Source of the DNA: Acidicapsa acidisoli
GTDB taxonomy: Bacteria > Acidobacteriota > Terriglobia > Terriglobales > Acidobacteriaceae
DNA: 64,000 nt
Assembly (NCBI RefSeq): GCF_025685625.1
Contig: NZ_JAGSYI010000001.1
Span: 372,001 to 436,000 of the forward strand
Direction: 5' to 3'
The notes under the pieces were generated by a model. It had not been told where the DNA came from. It did no database searches and saw nothing but the letters and a program-made list of their open reading frames with translations. Each line of letters starts with the position of its first letter. Position 1 is the first letter of the stretch. Below, piece by piece: positions 15,901 to 23,070 of the stretch. Both the position numbers and the translations under genes were made by a program.

Positions 15901-17009
15901 AGACCGGGTTTGGATGCTTCGATCAGGATCACGAGAGGCGTTGGGCTCTTACCTAGCGCGATGGCAGCGTTAGCAGTCGACGCGATGATGCAGCGCGAGG
16001 CCTGTTGTTTCGCGTGCTCGGGTGGGAGTCGATCAATCGTCGCATACAGGAACGCGATCGCCTCTTCTGGCGAGTCTGCCTGCAACTCAAAGATGGACGG
16101 CGCACCGCGAAGCCACTTCAGCAGCTTGGTGCCGTCGTCATCGCGCTCTGCGAAAACCAGTTCCGGCGTCATCGGGCGTTCCGTGGAGAGACGCCATTGT
16201 GACCAGAACTCCGTGAGCGCTTTGGTGTCTGGAACGACCTTGCCGAGGCGTGCCCCCAGCCACTGTTGCACCTGAGGGTACAGATCGATCCAGTGAACAA
16301 GGTCATCCGCGTCGATGACCATGACATTCTTCCAGAACTTCTTGGCCTTCTTTTCGTTCGCCCACTTCTTGCCTTGTCCCCAACGCCTGGGCGTTGCAAA
16401 GACAAAGGTAGTTTTGGAGGGCTCGAGGCCGAGCGGGTTGGATTCTCTCGTCTCGTAATCCTCGTTGGCCTTCTGGCGAAGCCCTTCGGCCTGCGCACCG
16501 AACTCCCATCCAGACACGCCTACCGGCAACCACGGAAGACTCGCATTCCCGTCCTGCTCGCAGATGCCATCCCAGCCTGCTTGCTGCGTGCTGTCGCCGG
16601 AGCGGAAGAGGAACTGACGCGGTACGTAGCCCGCGCTGGCGAGGATCAGCCGCTCAATCAGCTCCGGGAAATACTCTTTGCCGTCGTTCCGCTCGGCCCA
16701 CTGGTCCAAGTCGGTCGCTTCGATCAAACGTGGCCTGCTGCCGTTAGCCGGTGTTGCAGGGGTATCGGCGGTTGCCGCGATTTGGATACCGCCACCCGCG
16801 AAACTGATACCGGCTGTGGTGAACGCCTTGACCATCGCCTCGATGTTGCTTTCTGTAGGTGTGCGCTTGCCGCGTTCGAAATCTGCGATAGTCGAGACTC
16901 CGAGCTGGGCCAACCGGGCCAGCTCCTGCTGGTTCCAGGCAAGGAGGGCTCGGGCCGCTTTGCATTCCGCTGGGGTGAGCGAGAGCGTCATATTCTTGTC
17001 GTTGGTCAT
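12951..17009 (-). CDS. Giant XRE-HTH / nuclease-like fusion protein; first gene of a candidate defence pair
   Basis: 1352 residues. Residues 14-70 are an XRE helix-turn-helix (ALLAWNQQELARLAQLGVSTIADFERGKRTP). Residues 100-255 form a second module: GDSTQQAGWDG (138-148), SGWEFGAQ (166-173), KANEDYETR (180-188), FVFATPRRW (202-210) and a Trp-rich end. I recall this module, with the D...WExG pattern, from large unannotated proteins of defence islands; its pattern could be a PD-(D/E)xK-like nuclease core. No Walker A motif is visible. The remaining 1000 residues are helical and HEAT-like; a block near the C-terminus (IIIGVHSSRG, then GGNQER) looks conserved in the same proteins. The fused HTH suggests that the effector represses its own operon. 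A TATAT/ATATA dyad lies just upstream of the start. Confidence 0.7.
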   Translation of the reverse strand: MTNDKNMTLSLTPAECKAARALLAWNQQELARLAQLGVSTIADFERGKRTPTESNIEAMVKAFTTAGISFAGGGIQIAATADTPATPANGSRPRLIEATDLDQWAERNDGKEYFPELIERLILASAGYVPRQFLFRSGDSTQQAGWDGICEQDGNASLPWLPVGVSGWEFGAQAEGLRQKANEDYETRESNPLGLEPSKTTFVFATPRRWGQGKKWANEKKAKKFWKNVMVIDADDLVHWIDLYPQVQQWLGARLGKVVPDTKALTEFWSQWRLSTERPMTPELVFAERDDDGTKLLKWLRGAPSIFELQADSPEEAIAFLYATIDRLPPEHAKQQASRCIIASTANAAIALGKSPTPLVILIEASKPGLATELMQQGHHLLIAHGSQVGTSDLLNSLSRPDPEVFKDALVVMGFTDDRATALTRDSARKLTILRRLIPTTTIASHPDWASGETGKLILPLLLAGAWDTSSEGDRRALETLSGKAFADLEALFPGWAAVGDTPLRHAGMTWKLASPFDAWFRLAHLLSKSELERFVDVAKQVLGETDPRFDMDSGERWFADIRGRTPKYSSWLKSGITETLLLLAMYGEQVTAVPSANVYADRVVRDLLNRANKSRWWSISDELRMLAEVSPETFMAEVEDSLAEPDQPVMELFKEDAGPLMGRAYHSNLLWALETLAWSTKYLARASELLARLAVLDPGGRWANRPAVSLRSIFLIWLPQTHATLYQRLRVIERLLRVEPKAAWDLILAILPKTYDTGSHNPKPRWRDFSEDKTEPVTYGLIDRATRALTALLIANAGVDPARWAGLIEHLGSLPPDIRAAAWSKLSETTASIQKDEDRIKIWTGLRRFIGHHRSFPNTDWALPAEEIDRVESIYGQFSPSDPILQRSWLFGNGVPLLSGRDQDWRRREKELMELQQQAVQALIRDHGMDALYRLVSLAENPFQVGLAYGLIASSKADADQALLNTLGGAAPGGRGFVKGLAAARFHEEKEAWARNILEAAVMKGLPEAAIVELLLALPSQRSTWDSAAALGDSIKASYWKDTTFFVHNQSTDDMEYAITQMVAADRAPEVVEGIASDSSAIGTETILRVLHAATGDPLPTGGNDAVMFQWGVAHLFTQLETDSAVSEDEIALLEWQYLAVLEHSERPAKMLHRFMSSRPQFFVEVLSAVFRASSREASPDYTPTPQEKAVASQAWRLLESWGQLPGEDKGEIDASVLEEWVEAAHRLAVQAERGAIGDEYIGKLLSHSPAGRDGVWPHPTVRDVIETMRNSKLETGIIIGVHSSRGVTSRGMLDGGNQERDIAQRYKGWAESTKLDYPRTSAMLREIARSYETHARDFDDEAERNDWRAY

Positions 17010-17312
17010 ACAAAATATATGATGCGATATAGAAAATATGGCCTCAATACTTTGCGATAAAATCTTTGCCTCAGCATCTTATTGCTCATTATTTACATTT
17101 AAATCAACAGTTTAGTAAGCAGACAGAACGTTCGGGAGGGTGTCTCCTTCCGCACTTTCAGCTGCGTACCGCATTGCTCCTTTTCTCCAGCCTGCCCGTA
17201 ACACCGCAAAATCGCGGTGTGCCGAGGCGAGCAAATGAGGAGGACCGACTTCACTAAAGCCAAGTTCCTTTTCACTGCGTCCATCGGCCGCAGGCCCTTC
17301 AGCCAGACAGTT
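17010..17312. promoter_or_regulatory. AT-rich promoter/operator region of the giant HTH gene, then non-coding DNA
   Basis: The first 100 bases are far richer in A and T than the surroundings. TATAT-GATGCG-ATATA (17,016-17,031) lies 7-22 bases upstream of the minus-strand ATG, where a bound repressor would cover the ribosome site or -10 region; TGCGATA recurs at about 17,051. Further on, ACACCGC-AAAATC-GCGGTGT (17,201-17,220) is a weak terminator-like hairpin downstream of the integrase. I see no gene in this stretch. Confidence 0.4.
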
Positions 17313-18320
17313 CTAACTCATGGAGGCGATGCGATCGATCACGGAAAGCCGGTGCTCCGGCGACAGATGGCTGTAGCGTGCGGACATCGTGATCGTCTTG
17401 TGGCCGGCGAGTTCCTGGATCTCTTTGATCGATGCTCCGGCCATGGCTAGCCAGGAGCAAAATGTGTGCCGGTTCGAATGCCAGACGTAGTTCGCAATTT
17501 TCGCTTCTTCTAGACAGGGTTGGAACCAGGATCGCGTGTCAAATCTGCCGTTCGATCCCTCGCGCGGGAATACCGGATCGAATGCTTTTTGCAGTGGTCG
17601 CTTCAGAGAGTCAATCGCCCTCAGCGCGTCGGCATTGAGATGCACGGTTCGAGCTGAGCCATTCTTTGTCTTTGTGAGCTCGATTGTGCGTCGTTTTAGG
17701 TCGACTTGAGACCACATGCACGAGTACTGTTCGCCTAGCCGCATCCCGGTGTGAATGCTGACGACAAACTCGGCCAAATGTTCCGGGAAGCGCGTCGCAA
17801 TCACTTTCTGGAGCTGATCATATTCCTCGCGGCTTAGGAACCGAAGCCGACCCGGTCCCTCTTTCCTTTGCCGCACCAAACGTGCCGGGTTAACACTGAC
17901 TTTGCCATTGCGAACGCCCTCGCGATAGCACAGGGAGATGAAGGCCTTATAACGATTCGCTGTAGCTGGTGTTTTGCAGCGGGTTCTAAGCCACCGTTCC
18001 AGCTCCTGTGGAGTGAGATCGGCAGCGGGTTTAGAGCCGAGCGCTTTCCTGACGATTTCTCCCTTGCTTTCGTAGCTCCGATTGTCCTTGTGATGCGCGA
18101 CGAATTCGAGGACATCATCGATCAGTTCCGACAGCGTGACAACCTTGCTGTTGCGCAGCTCGGGCAGCTTTCTTCCGGCGACGACATCCGCCTTGCGCGA
18201 TTGGTACAACTTGATGGCATCTGATTTGCGGCCCACCTTCTCTCTGTGCCGCTTTCCAGCTCCGTAGTAATGAACCCACCAGATGCCGCTCCCCATTGGA
18301 TTTTCGTAGACTCCGCGCAT
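17313..18320 (-). CDS. int: Tyrosine recombinase (site-specific integrase)
   Basis: Integrates and excises the element at the tRNA-Leu site. All catalytic residues of the family are visible: Arg194 in HTGMRLGEQ, Lys219 in TKTKNG, His281 and Arg284 in WHSNRHTF, His307 in LAGHKT, and Tyr316 in SARYSHLS. The N-terminal 60 residues form a short arm-binding-like domain, followed by a SAM-like core-binding domain (about 60-150). ATG 18,320 has GAGG six bases upstream and is preferred over GTG 18,332. The gene lies in the middle of element 2, not at an end, with the MobC-like gene upstream on the same strand. Confidence 0.92.
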   Translation of the reverse strand: MRGVYENPMGSGIWWVHYYGAGKRHREKVGRKSDAIKLYQSRKADVVAGRKLPELRNSKVVTLSELIDDVLEFVAHHKDNRSYESKGEIVRKALGSKPAADLTPQELERWLRTRCKTPATANRYKAFISLCYREGVRNGKVSVNPARLVRQRKEGPGRLRFLSREEYDQLQKVIATRFPEHLAEFVVSIHTGMRLGEQYSCMWSQVDLKRRTIELTKTKNGSARTVHLNADALRAIDSLKRPLQKAFDPVFPREGSNGRFDTRSWFQPCLEEAKIANYVWHSNRHTFCSWLAMAGASIKEIQELAGHKTITMSARYSHLSPEHRLSVIDRIASMS

Positions 18321-18355
18321 AGCCGACCTCACTGTATTTGCTCTTCAGCATTTTG

Positions 18356-18495
18356 ATGACATTTCCCGGATATTGGAATGATTTGCCGAGGCACCAGGGG
18401 CGGTGTCAAGGCTCTCTGACCGCGAAGCGGCGCGCGGAGCGCGGCCTTGACTCCGCCCCGGCCTCGGCTATTCTCTGCTATCCGGGGAATGTCAT
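18356..18495. other. Nested 140-bp inverted-repeat structure, candidate oriT of element 2
   Basis: Four dyads are nested around one centre. The outer arms are 17 bp (ATGACATTTCCCGGATA at 18,356-18,372 and its complement at 18,479-18,495, one mismatch). Inside are GCCGAGGC/GCCTCGGC (18,385-18,392; 18,461-18,468), GGGGCGG/CCGCCCC (18,397-18,403; 18,453-18,459) and TCAAGGC/GCCTTGA (18,406-18,412; 18,444-18,450). The centre is GC-rich (CGCGAAGCGGCGCGCGGAGC). It fills the gap between integrase and a MobC-like gene. An origin of transfer is my first guess; a transcript-processing structure or replication origin are alternatives. Confidence 0.5.
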
Positions 18496-18884
18496 TTCTG
18501 TAAGGCTTGCTGTGCGCGTTTTGACAGAATCTCTTGCGCCTGTGCAGCCTTCGATTTCTGAATTTGTCCGAACATGGCGTGGACTTCTTCTTTGGTGCGT
18601 GTTTCGCCGCTCAGGAGCGTACCCAATGTGTTCATCAGGAGCATCTGAATTCCGACGAGTTCGGTAAAAATGTGCATCTCCATGTCGGATCTTCTTTCGT
18701 TCTTCTCTGTGCGCAATAACGCATCCCGCGCCCATTCGCGGAGATTCTTGCCACTAGCTTCTGCCCTCTTAAGAAGCGCTTGTTCTTCCGCCCTCGTGAA
18801 TCGCGTAGCGATGCTCTGGGTGCGAGCTTCTCGACCTTTACCTTGAGCAGGATGATTTTCAATCTGCAGATTGTTTGTTGCCAT
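18492..18884 (-). CDS. MobC-like ribbon-helix-helix mobilisation protein
   Basis: 130 residues from ATG 18,884, which has GAGGT upstream; the frame extends back to 18,914 without a good site. RTQSIATRFTRAEEQALLKRAEASGKNLREWARDAL is a ribbon-helix-helix of the kind found in MobC/TraM-like and plasmid mobilisation proteins. The C-terminal half is a Met/Leu-rich helix followed by Lys/Gln-rich helix, suited to oligomerisation. No relaxase is encoded in element 2, so the protein could recruit the relaxase of a helper such as element 1. It sits between the GGTTCC operators and the nested dyad. Confidence 0.6.
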   Translation of the reverse strand: MATNNLQIENHPAQGKGREARTQSIATRFTRAEEQALLKRAEASGKNLREWARDALLRTEKNERRSDMEMHIFTELVGIQMLLMNTLGTLLSGETRTKEEVHAMFGQIQKSKAAQAQEILSKRAQQALQK

Positions 18885-18915
18885 GTAATGACCTCGAATT
18901 TGGCGTTTACGCACG

Positions 18916-19011
18916 CGGTTCCAAATGGAACCGGCTAAAATTCACTTTCCGCGTAAGTCGTGGCTGCTCTGCATGATTCCAAATGGAACCGGAATGGTTC
19001 CAAACGCAACC
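18916..19011. promoter_or_regulatory. Three GGTTCC-N4-GGAACC operator-like dyads
   Basis: CGGTTCC-AAAT-GGAACCG (18,916-18,933, perfect), GATTCC-AAAT-GGAACC (18,975-18,990, one mismatch) and GGTTCC-AAAC-GCAACC (18,996-19,011, one mismatch) lie upstream of the MobC-like gene on the minus strand. The second and third are 21 bases apart. Cooperative autorepression by the ribbon-helix-helix protein is the simplest reading. The rest of the gap to 19,404 shows no gene. Confidence 0.55.
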
Positions 19012-19404
19012 CTTTCAGGGGTGGAGTGTCACAGTTCACCCGGTGCGCAGCACCGAACGGGATGCATGCCCTGATTTCCTCCGTCGTGAGCGACAACATA
19101 ACTCCATCTCTCGCGCGAGTCCAATACCTTTTAGGACAAGAGTGATGCCTTGTAGGCATCGTCGCAAACGGGAAACCGAGATTGGCACAACTCAGATTCG
19201 GCCGTACCCTCAAATGCGTGAAGATGCCTCCGAATGACCACTAATGCCTCTGCGATGCCTTCTAGGAATAGAGCTGTAAGTAAAAGGTCTTGGACACGCA
19301 ATCAAAACTGGGCAAAGCTGTAGCTGATTGCAGATGCAAGCAAATCATCCAGCCCATCGCGCGGTAGTGGCGCGAATACGGACTGACCATCGGGAGCATC
19401 GGAT

Positions 19405-19647
19405 ATGAGATCACTAGACGGCGAGAACAAGAAACCGCCCGCGAGAATCACCGTAGCTGTGGAAAGCAAAATCCTGGCGAGCCGAGAGGAGGCGGCACAG
19501 ATGCTCTCGATTAGCCAGAGAGCGCTGGACTACCTGATCGCGGCGCGGCGTCTGCCAACACGGCGCATTGGCGGCCGGGTTCTCATCCCAGTCTCTGAGC
19601 TTCGGAAATATGCGCGGACCGACCATCCAGAGCGGATCGTGGCTTAG
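19405..19647 (+). CDS. AlpA/excisionase-type DNA-binding protein
   Basis: 80 residues with one winged-helix HTH_17 motif: ASREEAAQMLSISQRALDYLIAARRLPTRRIGGRVLIPVSELRKY, which is the standard excisionase-family pattern (recognition helix, then the R-I-G-x-R-x-x-I-P wing). Such proteins bend attachment-site DNA to favour excision or activate the integrase gene. It is divergent from the mobC-int pair and precedes a Fic gene. The start is an ATG in GGATATGAG; no strong ribosome site is visible. Confidence 0.8.
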   Translation: MRSLDGENKKPPARITVAVESKILASREEAAQMLSISQRALDYLIAARRLPTRRIGGRVLIPVSELRKYARTDHPERIVA

Positions 19648-19658
19648 CCATTCTGAAT

Positions 19659-19722
19659 GGGCGTAATCGGGTGCGATTTTGGGTGCCGCAAAACGGGTGT
19701 AATTGGGTGTATTGTTGGGTGT
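19659..19722 (+). repeat. Six GGGYGY direct repeats upstream of fic
   Basis: GGGCGT, GGGTGC, GGGTGC, GGGTGT, GGGTGT and GGGTGT begin at 19,659, 19,669, 19,681, 19,695, 19,705 and 19,717, spaced 10-14 bases. The array runs directly up to the ATG at 19,724. Spacing of about one helical turn suggests repeated binding of one protein; an operator array or iterons are both possible. Confidence 0.5.
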
Positions 19723-19723
19723 G

Positions 19724-20773
19724 ATGATCCGTGCAAACACCCTCCAGATCACGCCTGAGATTCTGAATTTCATCGCCGAACTCGATGAGTTCAAGGGCGC
19801 ATGGCAGGCTCTCGGCACCCTGGCTCCGGAGCGCCTCTCAGCATTGCGGCGCGTCGCCACCATCGAAAGCATCGGTTCATCGACTCGCATTGAAGGCAGC
19901 AAACTCTCCGACCGCGAAGTGGAGCGACTGCTCTCAAATCTGGAGATCAAATCTTTCGCAACGCGAGACGAACAAGAAGTCGCCGGTTATGCCGAAACCA
20001 TGGAGCTGGTCTTTCGATCCTGGGCTGAGATCACGCTCACCGAAAACCACATCAAGCAGCTGCATCGCGACCTACTCCAATACAGCGAAAAGGACGCGCA
20101 TCACCGCGGCAAATACAAGACGCGACCGAACAATGTCGCAGCATTCGATGAGACCGGGAAACAGGTCGGAATCTTGTTCGAAACGGCCACTCCATTTGAT
20201 ACCCCACAGCGCATGTCTGAACTCGTTGCCTGCGCTTCAGAGGCGTTTTCATCACGGCAACTGCATCCGCTTTTGGTCACCGCGATCTTCACGGTTGTCC
20301 TTCTCGAAATCCATCCGTTCCAGGACGGAAACGGTCGGCTAAGCCGCGTCCTGACGACGCTCCTATTGCTCCGCGCGGGCTACTCCTATGTCCCGTACAG
20401 CTCACTCGAAAGCGTGATCGAACAGAGCAAAGAAGGCTACTATCTCTCCCTTCGCCAGACCCAAGGGATCATTCGGTCCGACGCCCCGAACTGGCAGCCT
20501 TGGTTACTGTTTTTCCTCCGCGCATTACAGCAGCAAATGAACCACCTGGCGAAGAAAGTCGAACGGGAGAAGATCGTCCTCGCGGCCCTGCCAGAGCTGT
20601 CCATGCGCATCATCGAATTCGCTCGCGAACATGGAAGGGTCACGATCAGCAATATCGTGAGGCTGACCGGTACGAGCAGAAATACATTGAAGCAACACTT
20701 CCGCCAGTTGGTCACGCAAGGGCATCTCGCCCTCCACGGCAGCGGACGCGGAGCGTGGTATGCGTTACGTTAG
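19724..20773 (+). CDS. Self-inhibited Fic-family protein with winged helix
   Basis: 349 residues from ATG 19,724; the upstream TTG at 19,703 lies in the repeat array. An inhibitory helix SSTRIEG (Ser53, Glu57, Gly58) matches the S/TxxxE(G/N) pattern, so this is a class II Fic that blocks its own ATP site. The active-site loop is HPFQDGNGRLSR (197-208). The C-terminal 80 residues (ITISN-like VTISNIVRLTGTSRNTLKQHFRQL) are a winged helix that may bind DNA or the promoter repeats. Proteins of this design modify target proteins with AMP and are common chromosomal or mobile-element regulators. Unrelated in architecture to the Fic at 4648-5580. Confidence 0.9.
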   Translation: MIRANTLQITPEILNFIAELDEFKGAWQALGTLAPERLSALRRVATIESIGSSTRIEGSKLSDREVERLLSNLEIKSFATRDEQEVAGYAETMELVFRSWAEITLTENHIKQLHRDLLQYSEKDAHHRGKYKTRPNNVAAFDETGKQVGILFETATPFDTPQRMSELVACASEAFSSRQLHPLLVTAIFTVVLLEIHPFQDGNGRLSRVLTTLLLLRAGYSYVPYSSLESVIEQSKEGYYLSLRQTQGIIRSDAPNWQPWLLFFLRALQQQMNHLAKKVEREKIVLAALPELSMRIIEFAREHGRVTISNIVRLTGTSRNTLKQHFRQLVTQGHLALHGSGRGAWYALR

Positions 20774-20880
20774 TCGGAATAGGAATAGCAGGGCCGTTGC
20801 GAGAAGAAGACCTAATCACGGCTTTGAAAGGGGCTGGCGGAATGAAGGCCGCTCGCCCTAGTGCAACTCATCGATAATAC

Positions 20881-22575
20881 GTGAATCACTACACACACCT
20901 TTCGAGGACACCAGTGCTCCAGCCCCCAAGCTACCGTCAATCCGTTAAGGAAGTCTCTCGAATCCAACTTTGGACGAATGCAGTTCACCGGCTGACAGCC
21001 CATCGCTCGGAAACACGCATCATCCCTGAGAGCTACATGCGGAACCTCTGGGAGTATTCAAAGACCAAGGTTCGACGTCCGTATACGAACATTCAGGATT
21101 TAGACGATAGCGTCTGTGATCAATGGTGTGCCTTCGCGGACTCCTCATATGGCAAGCGTGAGGCTTCGGACCTGAAGATCGCATACCTGAGTGGCCCTGA
21201 GCCGGAAAATGACTTGGCTGTCCTGCTCGGCCTGGGAGTCCAGATATGGAATGTTTGGGCATTCGAGCAGGACTCGAATATATATGATTCTGCCCTTAAG
21301 AAGGCCCATGCGCTCTACCCGGCATTGAAGATCTACCCCGGCAAGATAGAGGATTTTGTTGCCACATCGCACATACGATTCGACATCGTATATTTGGATT
21401 TCACAGGGCCACTTTTCAGCGCGTCCAGCAAACCCTTCCGTTCCCTTCACGGCACTCTTGAGAAGCATGCGCTTGCACCGCTAAGCGTTCTGATTGTCAA
21501 TACGGCAGAACCCGAACTTACGGACGATTCTGTCAACCTGCTGGCTAGTTATTTCCAGCATCAGCTATGGGTCGAGGGTACCGTTTACGGAGAGAAGAAG
21601 GAAAATGGTGATCTGGTGGAGCATTACATCGACGGGCCAGATAGCTGTTGCTACGAACCGGCGCAAATGCGTGCCTTCGTGAGGCAGAACTTCGGCGCGG
21701 CGTATTCCGCATTTGCCACACAATACCCGGCTCTTTATGCCAACTATGTCCAGCCCGCATACGGTGTGATGACAAACAGAGTGGCGAGAAAGCGATTCTT
21801 CAATCCTGACGAGAGCGCGCTGGATGCGGAGATCAATCGCTTCTCGGGGATTGACGCAATTATTGCGAACATCTTAGGAAGACGAGAATCCTCTGAATCT
21901 GGAAGCGGGGACATCGAGGTGCAGCTGGGTTCTGACTTGATCCTCTCGCCATATGAGTATCCTCTTGAGCATTTCCTACTGGGGCTGTCTGACCTGGGCG
22001 GGAAGGATGCCAGGTCTCTGCTGGGCTTTTATAACGAAAAGGAGAGTGGTTTCACACGGTCTCGTGCAGTGGAATCCTTCGATGTCCTTCGCTCGATCAT
22101 GGAGGGTTATTGGAAAGTTCTCTCGCCGGAAATGTTGAAGGCGATTCGAGAGGTCTATCGCGCCATTCCAGACCGGGATGGAGGGCTTTTCTGTGACATT
22201 CCGATGGTACATTTATGGGCTGAAGCGACACTCTACCAGCTTGGATTTCCATATCACGTGAATGTGCAACACCACTGGCGCGCGACATACGTGGCAAAGG
22301 TACATCGAATGTACCTCGACAGCTTTGTATTGGATCAGTGTCGCGCATTTTACGATTGGATGCCGATGATTGAACTTTATGGAAAGGACCTTTCTTCTAT
22401 CGAAAGGCAGATGATTTCGAGGATATGCATGGACGCGATTTGCAAATCGAGGGGAGACATGATCCCACAACTTTATGCAGGAGCGAACGTGATCTGCCCC
22501 TACAAAGAAGACTGGGCTAAGAAGGCTGAACTCCGACCTCGCAAAGACCTTGGGCTGTCAGAAAATACCGATTGA
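20881..22575 (+). CDS. Methyltransferase-like protein of unknown function (cargo)
   Basis: 564 residues. Residues 99-178 have the layout of a Rossmann SAM-binding domain: YLSGPEPENDL in place of the usual GxGxG loop, FEQD (128-131) at the end of strand 2, GKIEDF (154-159), and DIVYLDFTGPLF (168-179) as motif IV. The second half is helical, Trp- and Tyr-rich, without a recognised domain. The start is taken as GTG 20,881 because the next Met is residue 53; no ribosome site is visible. No signal peptide or membrane segments. It follows the Fic gene and is the last gene of element 2. A nucleic-acid or protein methyltransferase is inferred; the sequence does not tell the substrate. Confidence 0.5.
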   Translation: MNHYTHLSRTPVLQPPSYRQSVKEVSRIQLWTNAVHRLTAHRSETRIIPESYMRNLWEYSKTKVRRPYTNIQDLDDSVCDQWCAFADSSYGKREASDLKIAYLSGPEPENDLAVLLGLGVQIWNVWAFEQDSNIYDSALKKAHALYPALKIYPGKIEDFVATSHIRFDIVYLDFTGPLFSASSKPFRSLHGTLEKHALAPLSVLIVNTAEPELTDDSVNLLASYFQHQLWVEGTVYGEKKENGDLVEHYIDGPDSCCYEPAQMRAFVRQNFGAAYSAFATQYPALYANYVQPAYGVMTNRVARKRFFNPDESALDAEINRFSGIDAIIANILGRRESSESGSGDIEVQLGSDLILSPYEYPLEHFLLGLSDLGGKDARSLLGFYNEKESGFTRSRAVESFDVLRSIMEGYWKVLSPEMLKAIREVYRAIPDRDGGLFCDIPMVHLWAEATLYQLGFPYHVNVQHHWRATYVAKVHRMYLDSFVLDQCRAFYDWMPMIELYGKDLSSIERQMISRICMDAICKSRGDMIPQLYAGANVICPYKEDWAKKAELRPRKDLGLSENTD

Positions 22576-22694
22576 AGCCGCAATTTCCGAACAGCAAACA
22601 TGGCATCTCGATGCGCTACGGACCCTAGAGCGATTGATTCCCCGGCAGACTTGTGTCCGCGCGTGTCTAGATGTGCAAGCGTGGGCGCCTAATG

Positions 22695-22791
22695 TTCGGT
22701 GGCTGTTTGAAATCGGATTTTCAATCCGCTGTGTTTTTGATCGATTTGCCTCACTTTTGGGGCAGATTTTGGTGGCCGTTTTGATGGCTGT
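22695..22791 (+). promoter_or_regulatory. Candidate integrase arm-type sites (right end)
   Basis: TTCGGTGGCTGT (22,695-22,706) and the tandem pair TTTGGTGGCCGT-TTTGATGGCTGT (22,768-22,791) match the 12-mer repeated at 10,713-10,736. They lie 131 bases inside the right tRNA fragment in the same orientation. In the excised circle the two sets would flank the core. No gene is seen between 22,576 and 22,921. Confidence 0.55.
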
Positions 22792-22921
22792 TCGTTGCCA
22801 ACTTTCGTGCGTTTTGTTGCTACGGACTGCAAGAAAAGTCTCACTCGTAACGTCCTCACCTCAAACGGCTTATGCGACACTTTGCGATCGGCTGCGACTC
22901 GCTGCAAAACCCCCAAAAACA

Positions 22922-22976
22922 GACTCAAAATTCGCCGAGACAACCTCTCGTGGGGGTTCGCCCCCTCCCGGCACCA
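22922..22976 (+). repeat. Attachment site: diverged 3' half of tRNA-Leu(CAA), copy 2
   Basis: Matches copy 1 (10,599-10,655) at GACTCAAAAT, CGCCGA, TCGTGGGGGTTCG and CTCCCGGCACCA, with a different variable region and two bases missing in the T arm (TTCGCCCCC in place of TTCGACCCCCCC). The loss of the conserved T-loop A means it could not make a working tRNA. It marks the right end of element 2. Confidence 0.7.
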
Positions 22977-23070
22977 CTCATATCGTATATATCACGTTGA
23001 ATATAAATGGCTTATGATGGTCGCCGCTAGATGCGTTGCACCTGCGGTGGACGGGCGGTACAAATACCAA

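Noticed and set aside
22922-22976. A functional tRNA gene (second copy)
   Set aside because: Same missing 5' half, and the T arm has lost two bases including the conserved T-loop A.
22550-23017. 155-residue frame spanning the right attachment site
   Set aside because: Covers the arm sites and tRNA fragment and has no start signal; composition fits chance.
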